DNA of 64,000 bases from Candidatus Paceibacterota bacterium (GTDB lineage: Bacteria; Verrucomicrobiota; Verrucomicrobiia; Limisphaerales; UBA8199). The stretch lies in contig DAOTCE010000002.1 of the NCBI GenBank assembly GCA_035452965.1, positions 123,898 through 187,897 of the forward strand, read 5' to 3'. This document shows positions 25,301-34,895 of the stretch, piece by piece (the stretch's first letter is position 1; each line of letters opens with the position of its first letter). A program made the translations under genes and the position numbers. The notes under the pieces were generated by a model. The model was given only the letters and a program-made list of their open reading frames with translations, made no database searches and was not told where the DNA came from.

Positions 25301-28300
25301 AGAGAGTGGGCATGGCGCCGAGTTTGGCTTTGTCGGTGTATTCAGCGAATTGCCCTTTGCCGAAACCGATGCCCAAGGCAATCAGGTTCTGCGAGGCTTT
25401 CCCGCGCCGGCACTCATACCTGAGGGGTCTTCCAATGATCCTGCGTCGGCTTTGGTTTTTGGCCTCTCACCCCAGGCCATCCCGCTCCGTCGCGTGGTCG
25501 TTACCAATACCCTCAGCCACGAATCCCCAGCCGATCTGCTCGGCACGCTCAGCCACCTGGGCACTGCGGTCGTGCTCAACAAGCATTCTCCCTACCTGGC
25601 CGCCACCAACCAGTCTTTCGTTTACGATGACAGCAACGAGAACGATGTTCCCGGCGCACAGCACACGGACGGTCCGGGCAGCTTGCGCAATTTCGCCCTC
25701 AAGGATGGGGCGGGGCAGTGGCTTCTGACCCTTGCCAGCACCAATCGGCCGGGCACTAACGACAGCCTGGTTATTTCCCTCGAACCCCAACCTCCGCTCA
25801 CCACTAGCGCCAACGTGTCAGTTCTCCCTGGCGCCTCCCGCGAAGACTACCTCGAAGTGCCACCCAACGCCACCAATCTGACGATTACGGTGGACCTGTT
25901 GGCAGGTTTTGGTCCCCTCAAGATCGAGGTTTGTCCGCTGGACGCCAGCAGCAACGACTGCCAAGCCGTGTGGCTGACTGCACCTGCCACCAGTTCCTCC
26001 ATTGTGGTGGATAACTTCAGGAACCCGCCCCTAAACACGGGCGTATACGCCGTCCGGCTCTGCAATCAGGGCTCCGAGCCGATTGCCGCCACCGTGGGGG
26101 CCGCATTTATCCTTGAGTCGAGCGATTTAGTCCGCACGCTCTATTCCTCCGCGGGACTGACGCCGATCCTTGATGACGCGGTGTCGGTCTCGTCCATCTT
26201 CGTGACTCAGGCCAGCCCCATCGTTTCCGCAGAGGTTGGCGTGCGCATTGATCACCCGCGCATCTCCGACCTCACACTGACTCTCGTCAGCCCGGACGGG
26301 ACAAGGGTCTTGCTGGATCAGAATCGGGGCGGTGCGAGCCCTGAGGGCATGGGGCTCAACGTCGCCTTGACCAACACCGTGTCAACCAATTCCAGCTATG
26401 GGCCCGAGGCCTCGACCAATATTATTTACACCCCCTCCACCGCCGGCACTGTGGCAATTGGCTACAGGTTCTTTAACGAAGAGGACACAATAAGCGTGTA
26501 CTACGGGACCAACCTCACCCCGGCTAACCGCATCTTCGAGTCTCCCCCGGTCATCAACGATGGCACCTTTGAGATTGCTTTCGGTCCGGGTGACTCCACC
26601 GCCATCGCGATTGTTATTGATGAAGGGCGCCCTTTGACCGCATGGGATTATGATTTGACCATCATCAGTCCAGCGTTTCTCCACACCACCTTTACTGAAA
26701 ACACCAACCTCACCGTAACACCGATAAAGTTCGCCTCGCCGCCGTTCACCAACCTTACGCTCGACCCCGTTACCCTCGCGCCCGCTGCCGGGATCTTCTA
26801 TCTACCTGAGGAATCGCTCGACAAGCTGACCGGCGAACTCGCCCTGGGTGATTGGACGCTCGAGGTCGTGGACAACCGTTCCGGCGCTGCCGATCCGCCG
26901 CCCGCACTGCTAAGTTGGCAATTGTCATTCGTCTTCCAGGACGTCATGCCGCAACCGCGCCCGCTCGCCGCGCCGGTACCCCAGACCAATACGGTGGCTC
27001 CCGGACGAATCGAGTATTATTCCGTCCAGGCGCCACTGTGGGCCAGATTCGCCACCAACTCGTTGCTTGCCGCCTCTGCCCCCGTGAACCTCCTTTTCAA
27101 TCAGGACATATTGCCTGCCGGCACGAACTCCACCCCGCCGGACTTCCTATTGCTCTCGGGCGCAACGAACGGCACCAGCATTCTGGCGCCAGATGGCGAC
27201 CCGCCTCGCCTGGTGCCCGGCGTCCCCTACTTCCTGGGCGTGCAAAACACCAACAGCACCGCGGTGACCTTCGCGCTTGCCGTGAGGTTTGATATCACGC
27301 CACTAGTCAGCGGCGTCCCGGTAGCTTTTGACCTTCCGCCCGGCCCGGCGCCGCGCTACTTCTCCTTCCAGGTTGAAACCAATGCCACCGCCGCCGAATT
27401 CCAACTCCTCGGCTTGAGCGGGAATGCCAACCTGGTTGTCCGCAAAGCACCGCCCCTGCCGACCTTGAACAGTTTAGACTACGGAAGTTTCTATCCGGGG
27501 ACCAACAGCGAGCAGATTATTATCTTCACTAATACTGCTCCCACCCCGCTCTCCCCCGGTCGCTGGCACATCGGCGTCTTTAACGACTCCGACTCGAACG
27601 TCACCGGCGTTGTCCTCGCCGCGGCCTACACCGATCCGGTGCCCGAAATAATCCCTCTCTACAGCGACAGTGCCTATGCCAACATAAATCCCGGTCCCGC
27701 CGGCTTCGCCGACTTCTACCGCTACCTCGCTTCCAGCGATGCCCGGCGTATCCAGTTTGAGATTGCACAACCCACCGGCGACCTGACCCTCGTCGCTCGC
27801 AAAGGACTGCCCCTGCCTACCCTGACGAGTTTCGACCTGCTCAGCGCCAATCCCGGCATCAATGACGAACTGATCGTGTTCTATGATTTCTCCAGCCCAA
27901 TCCCGTTAAGCCCGGGCGAATGGTTCCTTTCGGCCGTCAGCATATCCGGCGGGCCAGCCTCTTACCTCATCAAGGCGACCGAACACCCTGCACCGAACAC
28001 CAACATCGTGATCACGGGCATCCAGGACTGCAGCAATGGACTGTGCCTGACCTGGACCTCCGTTCCCGGCATCCGTTACCACGTGGAAGCAAAGCAGGAA
28101 GTAACCAATACGTTCTGGGCCACCATCTCGCCCACGATTATCGCCGAGGACTTCGTGACCACCCACCATGTTACTCTGCCGTCATCTTACCACTTCTTCC
28201 GTGTCGCCGAGGGCCTGGTGGTCACGCCTTATGTTCCGCCCGTCCCCATTACGAGCATTACTCTTTCCACGAACGGCGTGCGCTTGCAGTGGTCTGCGCC

Positions 28301-28472
28301 CACCAACAGCCAATTCCAGGCGCAGTGGACACCTTCGCTCGCACCTCCGGATTGGATCGCCTTTACGAATATTCTCACCTCCACCAATGGCGACTTCTCC
28401 TTCCTCGACGACGGCTCTCAGGGTGGCGATCCGGCCGGCTCGCGCTACTATCGGCTCCGGCAGTTGCCTTAG
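22380..28472 (+). CDS. Giant secreted subtilisin-family (S8) serine protease with beta-rich C-terminus
   Basis: A 2030-residue protein beginning MRSRRLIWLLLSVMLFVTGLYIW, a signal or anchor segment. An in-frame TTG at 22368 is an alternative start. A propeptide-like region of about 250 residues is followed by the S8 domain. It carries the triad Asp295 (NVNDSGVDMNHPD), His323 (SNGHGTHVAAI) and Ser583 (YESGTSLAAADASG), with the Asn region FISNNSWH near 395. Then come about 1400 residues of beta-sandwich modules. These include a proprotein-convertase P-like segment near 1255-1330 (ISDLTLTLVSPDGTRVLLDQ), PPC-like repeats, and a terminal FLDDGSQGGDPAGSRYYRL motif common in large verrucomicrobial secreted proteins. 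It probably degrades extracellular protein. Confidence 0.9.
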   Translation: MRSRRLIWLLLSVMLFVTGLYIWRSNSHLASSLAITRPSRSPAPPPTASIAAEHAIHGASPHGLRLTNTATPFGDLVRSRTAILLENALLDTAQPLTLPIPEHLRTQGDPGAYIIQSRMPLDGAFRDRLHEAGAVIVAYIPNQAYLVRASQAVARVLQGDPQTQAVLPYEPYFKLKPLLLALAVQEQPLPANQLLNLLLFSDANSAVHDELKHLGVQVLDQERSPFGPVLKVRLENATILPALARLASMQELELSHVRVLANDLSRARIAVATDSTISENYLGLTGTNVLVNVNDSGVDMNHPDLQGRILFDAPISGVDSNGHGTHVAAIIAGSGLESPSVTNARGSVMPGTNLQFRGKAPGAQVFAIATEADPGPASDSRLQEAAARTNAFISNNSWHYANANTYDLAAARYDAAVRDALPEVSGSQPLVFVFGAGNAGNGADDGSGGDPDTIQSPATAKNVITVGAITQPRWITNEAWQCTTVNETNVCVTNQPWLALTATNDAVTAFSSRGSVGVGLEGVLGRCKPDLVAPGTFVVSARSAQWDQAAYYGPSDAFSTYSEVFSNLNETLGPFYRYESGTSLAAADASGLLALMQEFFQSYGRTNSPALMKALLINGARPLTAPGGFQVNSRTNSQGWGLINLTNSLPVGLTNAFVQAAAPMQIFDQDASHALATSQSHTRFVSLLPEATNCPLRFTLVWTDPPGNPVASLKLVNNLDLVVTNLDTGEVFFGNDILPHCSFNQPWDDGAPPNLDAVNNVENVYLSPPLATNYSVTVLAHSVNVNAVTARTNDIVQDYALVIASGDGQLADALSVAETPINSSLSSGISFIPNSFAPDQRISGGLLPGQRVGANGPSPDGVTIPLPGAPSGVITLGLTNQWRFYILTNDFEYTNAAFLTFLPSILSLPRFEAQQTNPAPPEADIDLYVSADAGLTNLEPLAVAEAWNSLGRGGVEMVVLSNTAPGLYYVGVKAESGHGAEFGFVGVFSELPFAETDAQGNQVLRGFPAPALIPEGSSNDPASALVFGLSPQAIPLRRVVVTNTLSHESPADLLGTLSHLGTAVVLNKHSPYLAATNQSFVYDDSNENDVPGAQHTDGPGSLRNFALKDGAGQWLLTLASTNRPGTNDSLVISLEPQPPLTTSANVSVLPGASREDYLEVPPNATNLTITVDLLAGFGPLKIEVCPLDASSNDCQAVWLTAPATSSSIVVDNFRNPPLNTGVYAVRLCNQGSEPIAATVGAAFILESSDLVRTLYSSAGLTPILDDAVSVSSIFVTQASPIVSAEVGVRIDHPRISDLTLTLVSPDGTRVLLDQNRGGASPEGMGLNVALTNTVSTNSSYGPEASTNIIYTPSTAGTVAIGYRFFNEEDTISVYYGTNLTPANRIFESPPVINDGTFEIAFGPGDSTAIAIVIDEGRPLTAWDYDLTIISPAFLHTTFTENTNLTVTPIKFASPPFTNLTLDPVTLAPAAGIFYLPEESLDKLTGELALGDWTLEVVDNRSGAADPPPALLSWQLSFVFQDVMPQPRPLAAPVPQTNTVAPGRIEYYSVQAPLWARFATNSLLAASAPVNLLFNQDILPAGTNSTPPDFLLLSGATNGTSILAPDGDPPRLVPGVPYFLGVQNTNSTAVTFALAVRFDITPLVSGVPVAFDLPPGPAPRYFSFQVETNATAAEFQLLGLSGNANLVVRKAPPLPTLNSLDYGSFYPGTNSEQIIIFTNTAPTPLSPGRWHIGVFNDSDSNVTGVVLAAAYTDPVPEIIPLYSDSAYANINPGPAGFADFYRYLASSDARRIQFEIAQPTGDLTLVARKGLPLPTLTSFDLLSANPGINDELIVFYDFSSPIPLSPGEWFLSAVSISGGPASYLIKATEHPAPNTNIVITGIQDCSNGLCLTWTSVPGIRYHVEAKQEVTNTFWATISPTIIAEDFVTTHHVTLPSSYHFFRVAEGLVVTPYVPPVPITSITLSTNGVRLQWSAPTNSQFQAQWTPSLAPPDWIAFTNILTSTNGDFSFLDDGSQGGDPAGSRYYRLRQLP

Positions 28473-28509
28473 GCCCGGCTCTGTTGTCTAATGGGCAGAA
28501 GTCGAGTCC

Positions 28510-31434
28510 GTGAGCAGAACTTTCATCCGTATAGGCGGGGCTCGTGAGCACAACCTTAAGAACCTCACGTTGAACATCCCGCGCGACAAGCTGGTGGTCA
28601 TCACCGGCTTGAGCGGCTCGGGCAAGTCTTCCCTGGCGTTCGACACCATTTACGCCGAGGGGCAGCGCAAGTACGTCGAGTCTCTTTCTGCCTATGCCCG
28701 GCAGTTCCTGGACCAGATGCAGAAGCCGGACGTGGACTTCATCGAGGGCCTGTCCCCGGCGATTGCCATCGAGCAGCGCAGTTCCGGCTCCAGTCCCCGG
28801 TCTATCATCGCCACCACCACCGAGATTTACGATTACCTCCGCCTGCTCTATGCGCACGTCGGCCAGCCTTATTGTCCGGAAACCGGCGTGCCCATTGTGC
28901 GGCAGACCACCAGCGACATTGTGGACAAGATCCTCGCCATGCCGCCGCGGACGCGAGTGATGTTGCTCGCCCCCGTAGTACGGGCCCAGAAGGGTGAGTT
29001 CCGCGACGTGATCGAGCGGCTCTCCCGCGAAGGCTTCGTCCGCGCCCGGGTGGATGGCGAGTTGGTCGAGCTGACCAGCGGCGTGCGAATCAAGCTGGAC
29101 CCGAAACAAAGGCACACCATCGAAGCGGTCGTGGACCGCCTGGTCATTGACGAGAAAATCCGTGTCCGGCTTAGTGATTCCGTCGAGACCGCCCTGCGCT
29201 GGGGCGACGGTGTCCTGCTGACGTTGCACCAGGCACCGGACGCCGCGGCCTCACCCCCGCCGGCGTCCTGGGTCGAAACGCTTCATTCCAACCGCAACCT
29301 CAGCCCCGCGACCGGCAAGAGTTACGAGCCACTCACGCCCAAGCATTTCTCCTTCAACGCCCCGGCGGGCGCTTGTCCGGTCTGCCACGGTTTGGGCCAG
29401 AAGCTGGTCTTCGACGAAGACCTGGTCGTGCCCGATCCCGAGAAGTCGCTGGAGCAGGGCGCGATACTGCCGTGGCGGCGTGGCGGCAAGCGCATGGTGG
29501 TGTATTACAAAGGGCTGCTGCGGGGCGTGACGAAGCATTACCAGCAGAGCATGGAGGTGCCATACAAGTCATTGCCGGGAGATTTTCAGCGGGCGCTGCT
29601 GTGGGGCTCCGGGGAGACGGAGATTGAGTTCACCTTCTGGCGTGCAGGCAAGCTGAGCAAAGTCACCCGCCCATTCGAGGGCGTAATCCCCAACCTGCAG
29701 CGGCTCTACCAGGAGAGCGAGAGCGAATTTACGCGCAATCGGCTCAAAGGCTTCATGAGCCCGCAATTCTGTGACGCCTGCCAGGGGCGAAGGCTCAAGC
29801 CGGAGATCCTCTCGGTCACGCTTGGTGATATGGCCTGGGCCAAGCCGCGACCAGAGAGTGCTGCAATTCCCGGGCTATCCATCATGGACGTCTGCGCTCT
29901 CCCGGTCGAGCGGGCTGACGAGTTCTTCGCCGCTCTGAAGCTGACGGAATTCCAGGAAAAGATCGCCCACGACCTCATCAAGGAAATCCGCGCCCGGCTC
30001 GGCTTCCTCATGAACGTGGGGCTGGGCTATCTTACTCTTGATCGTGAAAGCGGCACCTTGAGCGGCGGCGAGGCGCAGCGCATCCGCCTGGCGACGCAAA
30101 TCGGCGCCGGCCTTGTTGGCGTGCTCTACATCCTCGACGAGCCGAGCATCGGTCTGCACCAGCGTGATAACGATCGCCTGCTGCGCACTTTGGCGGGCTT
30201 GCGCGACCTCGGCAACTCGGTGCTCGTCGTCGAACATGACGCCGACACGATCCGGCACGCCGACTACATTCTCGACCTTGGCCCCGGGGCCGGGGTGCGC
30301 GGCGGCGAACTGGTCGCGGCGGGCACGCTGGCCGAAGTGCTCGCCCATCCCCAGTCGCTCACCGCCAAGTACCTCCGCGGCGAGCTTTCCATCCCGGTGC
30401 CGCGCCACCGGGCCAAGCCGTCCACGGGCCGGGGATGGCTGGAAGTGCTCGGCGCGAGAGAGAACAATCTCAAGAACATTGATGCCCGCATCCCTCTCGG
30501 CACCCTCACCTGTGTGACTGGCGTTAGCGGTTCGGGCAAGAGCACACTCGTGGACGATATTCTGCGGCGCGCCCTGTTCCGCAAGTTCTTCGGGTCCAAG
30601 GAACGCCCGGGCGCCCATCGCGCCCTCAAGGGCTTCGAGAACCTCGACAAGGTGATCGTGATTGACCAGACCCCGATCGGCCGCACCCCGCGCAGCAATC
30701 CGGCCACTTACACCGGCATGTTCAATCATATCCGCCACCTTTTCGCCCGGCTGCCGGCCGCCCGGATCCGGGGTTACGGGACAGGGCGTTTCAGCTTCAA
30801 CGTCAAAGGCGGCCGTTGCGAGAAATGCCAGGGCGACGGGCTGATCAAGATCGAAATGCACTTCCTGCCGCCGGTCTATGTCACCTGCGAGGCCTGCAAC
30901 GGCCGCCGCTACAACCGCGAGACCCTCGAGATCACCTACAAGGGCCAGAACATCGCCGACGTGCTGGACATGACGGTGGATGAGGCGGTGACGTTCTTTC
31001 GGGCCGTGCCGCAGGTAGATGAACCTCTGCGCACACTGGCGGAAGTCGGGCTCGGCTACATTGGCCTGGGCCAGCCCGCCACCACCCTCAGCGGCGGCGA
31101 AGCCCAGCGCGTCAAGATTGCCGCCGAGCTAAGCCGTAAGGCGACTGGCCGCACGCTCTACATCCTCGATGAGCCAACCACCGGCTTGCACTTTCACGAT
31201 GTGGCCAAGCTGCTCGAAGTCCTCTTCAAGCTCCGCGCCTCAGGCAATACCCTGCTCGTCATCGAGCACAACCTGGACGTGATCAAGACAGCGGACTGGA
31301 TCATTGATCTTGGGCCGGAAGGCGGCGAGGCGGGCGGCCAGATCGTCGCGCAAGGGTCGCCGGAAGTCGTTGCCAAGTGCCCGGCTAGCCACACCGGCCG
31401 ATACCTCGCACCAGTTCTCGCGCGTCCATCTTAG
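28510..31434 (+). CDS. uvrA: UvrABC system protein A
   Basis: A 974-residue nucleotide-excision-repair ATPase that loads UvrB at lesions. It has two ABC modules: Walker A GLSGSGKSSLAFDT and GVSGSGKSTLVDD, and signatures LSGGEAQRIRLATQIG and LSGGEAQRVKIAAELS. The C-terminal zinc module (CEKCQGDG...CEACNGRR) and the middle CDACQGRR are intact. The first zinc module is not: the usual first CxxC is replaced by Ser265-Pro-Ala-Thr268, while the second pair, CPVC at 289-292, remains. GTG 28510 is the start that gives the conserved IRIGGAREHNLKNL. It lies 37 bases after the protease gene and 11 bases before the next gene. Confidence 0.97.
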   Translation: MSRTFIRIGGAREHNLKNLTLNIPRDKLVVITGLSGSGKSSLAFDTIYAEGQRKYVESLSAYARQFLDQMQKPDVDFIEGLSPAIAIEQRSSGSSPRSIIATTTEIYDYLRLLYAHVGQPYCPETGVPIVRQTTSDIVDKILAMPPRTRVMLLAPVVRAQKGEFRDVIERLSREGFVRARVDGELVELTSGVRIKLDPKQRHTIEAVVDRLVIDEKIRVRLSDSVETALRWGDGVLLTLHQAPDAAASPPPASWVETLHSNRNLSPATGKSYEPLTPKHFSFNAPAGACPVCHGLGQKLVFDEDLVVPDPEKSLEQGAILPWRRGGKRMVVYYKGLLRGVTKHYQQSMEVPYKSLPGDFQRALLWGSGETEIEFTFWRAGKLSKVTRPFEGVIPNLQRLYQESESEFTRNRLKGFMSPQFCDACQGRRLKPEILSVTLGDMAWAKPRPESAAIPGLSIMDVCALPVERADEFFAALKLTEFQEKIAHDLIKEIRARLGFLMNVGLGYLTLDRESGTLSGGEAQRIRLATQIGAGLVGVLYILDEPSIGLHQRDNDRLLRTLAGLRDLGNSVLVVEHDADTIRHADYILDLGPGAGVRGGELVAAGTLAEVLAHPQSLTAKYLRGELSIPVPRHRAKPSTGRGWLEVLGARENNLKNIDARIPLGTLTCVTGVSGSGKSTLVDDILRRALFRKFFGSKERPGAHRALKGFENLDKVIVIDQTPIGRTPRSNPATYTGMFNHIRHLFARLPAARIRGYGTGRFSFNVKGGRCEKCQGDGLIKIEMHFLPPVYVTCEACNGRRYNRETLEITYKGQNIADVLDMTVDEAVTFFRAVPQVDEPLRTLAEVGLGYIGLGQPATTLSGGEAQRVKIAAELSRKATGRTLYILDEPTTGLHFHDVAKLLEVLFKLRASGNTLLVIEHNLDVIKTADWIIDLGPEGGEAGGQIVAQGSPEVVAKCPASHTGRYLAPVLARPS

Positions 31435-31445
31435 AACCCAGCCCG

Positions 31446-33641
31446 ATGAAGCGGCAGAAAGATCGCCTAGCCGGTGTTCCGGCCGCACGGCAGAGTCCCT
31501 CCTCGGCGGGGCTGCGTAGGGGCACGTGGGGCGGGCGGGATTGGCTGCTCTGCCTCCTGGTGCTGGCAGCTACACTGCTCGCCTACCAGCCGGCGTGGCA
31601 CGGGCAGCCTGTGTGGGATGATGATGAGCACATCACCCGGCCTGAACAGCGGTCGGTCGATGGCCTGGTGCGCATTTGGACCCACGTAGGCGCCACCCAG
31701 CAGTATTACCCGCTGGCCTTTAGCGCGTTCTGGGTCCAGCACAAGCTTTGGGGCGACTCCACGCTGGGCTACCATTTGGTCAACATCCTGCTCCACAGCT
31801 TCTGCGCCCTGCTGTTCCTGAAGCTATTGCGCCGGCTGGAGGTGCCGGGCGCATGGCTCGCGGCGGCTGTATTTGCCCTGCACCCGGTCCATGTGGAGTC
31901 TGTGGCGTGGATCACGGAGCTTAAGAATACCCTCTCGGGTGTGTTGTGCCTTGGCTCGGCGCTGGCTTACCTGAACTTTGACCGGACGAGGGGGAAGGGT
32001 TCATACCTGCTGTCGCTGGGGCTGTTCGTGCTTGGCCTGACGACCAAGACGGCCATCGCATGCCTGCCAGGGGCACTGCTGGTGGTGCTGTGGTGGCGAC
32101 GCGGCAAGCTGGATTGGAAAGGCGACGTGCTGCCGACAGCGCCCTTCTTCCTCGCGGGGCTGGGGGCAGGGCTGGTGACCCTGTGGGCCGAGCAGAGGAT
32201 TTTTGGCGCCACGGGCACGGAGTTCCATCTCACGTTAATCGAGCGGTGTCTGCTTGCGGGTCGGTCGGTGTGGTTCCATCTGGGCAAGGTATTTTGGCCG
32301 GCGGAGCTGATCTTCATGTATCCGCGCTGGCAGATCAGCGCGGCGGCCTGGTGGCAATACCTCTACCCCGCGTCAGTCCTTCTGCTTTTGGCGGGCCTAT
32401 GGGCGCTGCGCCGCCGGAACCGCGGACCGCTGGCTGCGTTGCTGATATTCGGCGGCATGCTGTTCCCGGCACTGGGCTTTTTTAATGCCTACTCGTTCCG
32501 CTACTCGTTTGTGAACGACCACCACCAATACCTGGCCAGCCTGGGGATGATTGCCTTGGCTGCCGCCGCCAGCGCGCGGTTCCTTGGCCGCCGGGGACTG
32601 TGGGGGAAGACTTCCGGCAACCTGCTCTGCCTGGCACTGCTGGGGCTGTTGGGAACTCTGACCTGGCGCCACGCTCGCGCCTTCGAGGGGGAGGAAGCTC
32701 TCTGGCGTGATACCCTGGCGAAGAACCCCGGGTGTTGGATGGCCCATCACAATTGGGGCGTTTACCTCTCGGCGCAGGGCCGGCTGGACGAAGCGGCGGA
32801 GCATTACCGTGCCGGCCTGGCGCTTTACCCCGATCACGAAGCCCACCTTGGCCTGGGCGCCGTGTTGGAGGCACAGGGCAAAACCGACGAAGCGCTGGCC
32901 CATTATCTGAAGGCGCTTGAACTCAGGCCAGACTACCCCGAGGCGCACAACAACCTCAGCAGCATCTTCATCAAGCAGGGCGACGCCCCGAAGGCGCAGC
33001 AGCATGCGGCCGAGGCGATTCGTCTGCGCCCGAACTTTCCCCAGGCCCATTTCAACCTCGGCAACGCCTACCACCGGCAGGGCAACATTACCAACGCCGT
33101 GGCCGAGTACGCCCTGGCGGCGCAGTTCAAGCCCGATTACGCCGAAGCGCACTACAACCTGGGCGGCGCGTTGTTCCTGCTTGGCCGCGCGGACGAGAGC
33201 ATTGCGCACTTCGTGGAGGCGATCCGGCTGCAACCGGCCAATGCCGCGGCGCGCAACCGGCTGGCTTTCGTCCTCATGCGGCAGGGCAGGACCGCTGAGG
33301 CGCTCGCGGAATATCAGGAAGCCTTGCGCCTGGGGCCCGACTCACTCGAGGCGCTCAAGAACCTGGCCTGGATTCTGGCAACGCATCGGGATCCGCAGTA
33401 TCGCCACGGCGCCCGGGCGATACGGCTGGCGGAGCAGGCCGTCCGGCTGACCCAGGGGAATGACGCGGCGGCCCTGGACGCCCTGGCCGCCGCGTGCGCC
33501 GAGTCGGGGGATTTCGCCCGGGCGGTGGCGACAACCGAGCGCGCCCTGGCCCTGGTTGCTCCTGCGCGCCAGGCCGGGTTGCGAGAGCAGTTGGAAGCCC
33601 GCCGCACCTGCTACCAGGACGGTCGTCCCTGGCGGGAATGA
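31446..33641 (+). CDS. Multi-pass GT-C-like membrane protein with TPR tail
   Basis: A 731-residue protein. Residues about 30-420 form around ten membrane helices with an early WDDDEHITRPEQ acidic loop and ALHPVHVESVAWITELKN. That arrangement is typical of bacterial relatives of the TMTC/PMT-type O-mannosyltransferases. Residues about 430-720 form seven or more tetratricopeptide repeats (for example AEAHYNLGGALFLLGRADES and NNLSSIFIKQGDAPKA). Such proteins are thought to glycosylate exported proteins using lipid-linked sugars; the acidic loop fits a catalytic site, but activity here is inferred. It sits between uvrA and the menaquinone genes without obvious functional link. Confidence 0.82.
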   Translation: MKRQKDRLAGVPAARQSPSSAGLRRGTWGGRDWLLCLLVLAATLLAYQPAWHGQPVWDDDEHITRPEQRSVDGLVRIWTHVGATQQYYPLAFSAFWVQHKLWGDSTLGYHLVNILLHSFCALLFLKLLRRLEVPGAWLAAAVFALHPVHVESVAWITELKNTLSGVLCLGSALAYLNFDRTRGKGSYLLSLGLFVLGLTTKTAIACLPGALLVVLWWRRGKLDWKGDVLPTAPFFLAGLGAGLVTLWAEQRIFGATGTEFHLTLIERCLLAGRSVWFHLGKVFWPAELIFMYPRWQISAAAWWQYLYPASVLLLLAGLWALRRRNRGPLAALLIFGGMLFPALGFFNAYSFRYSFVNDHHQYLASLGMIALAAAASARFLGRRGLWGKTSGNLLCLALLGLLGTLTWRHARAFEGEEALWRDTLAKNPGCWMAHHNWGVYLSAQGRLDEAAEHYRAGLALYPDHEAHLGLGAVLEAQGKTDEALAHYLKALELRPDYPEAHNNLSSIFIKQGDAPKAQQHAAEAIRLRPNFPQAHFNLGNAYHRQGNITNAVAEYALAAQFKPDYAEAHYNLGGALFLLGRADESIAHFVEAIRLQPANAAARNRLAFVLMRQGRTAEALAEYQEALRLGPDSLEALKNLAWILATHRDPQYRHGARAIRLAEQAVRLTQGNDAAALDALAAACAESGDFARAVATTERALALVAPARQAGLREQLEARRTCYQDGRPWRE

Positions 33642-33728
33642 ACCGACAGGCCTGCCGCGCAGCGCCCGGACAGGCCGCCCGCCCGAAACTCGGTTTGCCA
33701 ATTCGGCTGGTTCTGGTAATCGTAGCGT

Positions 33729-34895
33729 GTGCGGTTCTTCATCCAGCGCAGCGAACTCCGCGACCTTTATGAGAAGGTCGCTGCCGGCCAGCGTATTTCC
33801 GAGGCCGAGGCGCTGCGGCTGTTCGAGAGCAAAGACCTGAACGCCGTCGGGGCCATCGCCGATCTGGCCCGGCAACGCAAAGTCGGGCGCCGGGCCAGCT
33901 ATCTCCTCAACCGTTACATCAACTACTCGAACTACTGCATCCTGAGTTGCCAGTTCTGCTCGTTCGCCCGCAAGACACGCGACGCGGACGGTTTCCAGCT
34001 CACGGTCGAGGAGATTGTCCAGAAGGCCCGCGAGGCGCTGCACCTGGGGATCACCGAACTGCACATCGTTGGCGGGCTGCATCCGTCCCTGCCATTCAGC
34101 TACTACACCGACATGCTCCGGGCGCTGCGCGCGCTGGATTCCCGCCTGCAGTTGAAATGCTTCACGGCGATTGAGGTATTGCACCTGGCCTGGCTGGCGA
34201 AGAAATCCGTCGCCGAGACCCTATCCACCTTGAAGGAAGCCGGGCTGGATTCCCTCACCGGCGGCGGGGCGGAGATCTTCCGCCAGGAAGTCCGCACCGC
34301 CATCGCCCGGGGCAAGGAAACGGCCGCGGAATACCTGGACGTGCATCGCACCTGGCATCGCCTGGGGGGCCGCAGCACCTGCACCATGCTTTACGGCCAT
34401 GTGGAATCGCTCGCCGACCGCGTGGATCACCTGCGCCAGTTGCGCGAGCTGCAGGATGAAACGCGCGGCTTCGCCGGCTTTGTCCCGCTGCCTTACCAGC
34501 CCGAGCACAACGACATCCCGGTGCAGAATCCGCCAACCGGCTTTGACACCCTCCGCACGCTTGCCGTCAGCCGGATCTACCTCGACAACTTTGACCACCT
34601 CACCGCCTATTGGGTGGGGCTCGGACTCAAGCTGGCGCAAGTGGCTCTGAGCTACGGCGCCGACGACCTGCACGGCACCATCGTCGAAGAGCACATCTTC
34701 CACATGGCCGGCGCCCAATCCCCCCAGCTCCAGACCGAGGCCGAGATGATCAAAGCCATCCGCGAGGCCGGCTGCATCCCCGTCCAGCGTGATACGTTCT
34801 ACGCGCCCCTCAAGGTCTGGGACGGCCCTGTCCCGCGGGTCGAGCCCGACGACCGGCGCTCCCGGGTCCTGGAGAATAACCTGGCAACCGCATGA
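33729..34895 (+). CDS. mqnE: Aminofutalosine synthase
   Basis: A 388-residue radical SAM enzyme that couples the chorismate-derived enolpyruvyl benzoate to SAM, forming aminofutalosine in the futalosine menaquinone route. The radical SAM cluster motif is CILSCQFCSFARK near residue 75. It continues with ELHIVGGLHPSLPFSYY, LDSLTGGGAEIF and TMLYGHVES, all characteristic of MqnE rather than MqnC. It starts with GTG (MRFFIQRSELRDLY) and overlaps mqnA by 4 bases. Confidence 0.95.
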   Translation: MRFFIQRSELRDLYEKVAAGQRISEAEALRLFESKDLNAVGAIADLARQRKVGRRASYLLNRYINYSNYCILSCQFCSFARKTRDADGFQLTVEEIVQKAREALHLGITELHIVGGLHPSLPFSYYTDMLRALRALDSRLQLKCFTAIEVLHLAWLAKKSVAETLSTLKEAGLDSLTGGGAEIFRQEVRTAIARGKETAAEYLDVHRTWHRLGGRSTCTMLYGHVESLADRVDHLRQLRELQDETRGFAGFVPLPYQPEHNDIPVQNPPTGFDTLRTLAVSRIYLDNFDHLTAYWVGLGLKLAQVALSYGADDLHGTIVEEHIFHMAGAQSPQLQTEAEMIKAIREAGCIPVQRDTFYAPLKVWDGPVPRVEPDDRRSRVLENNLATA

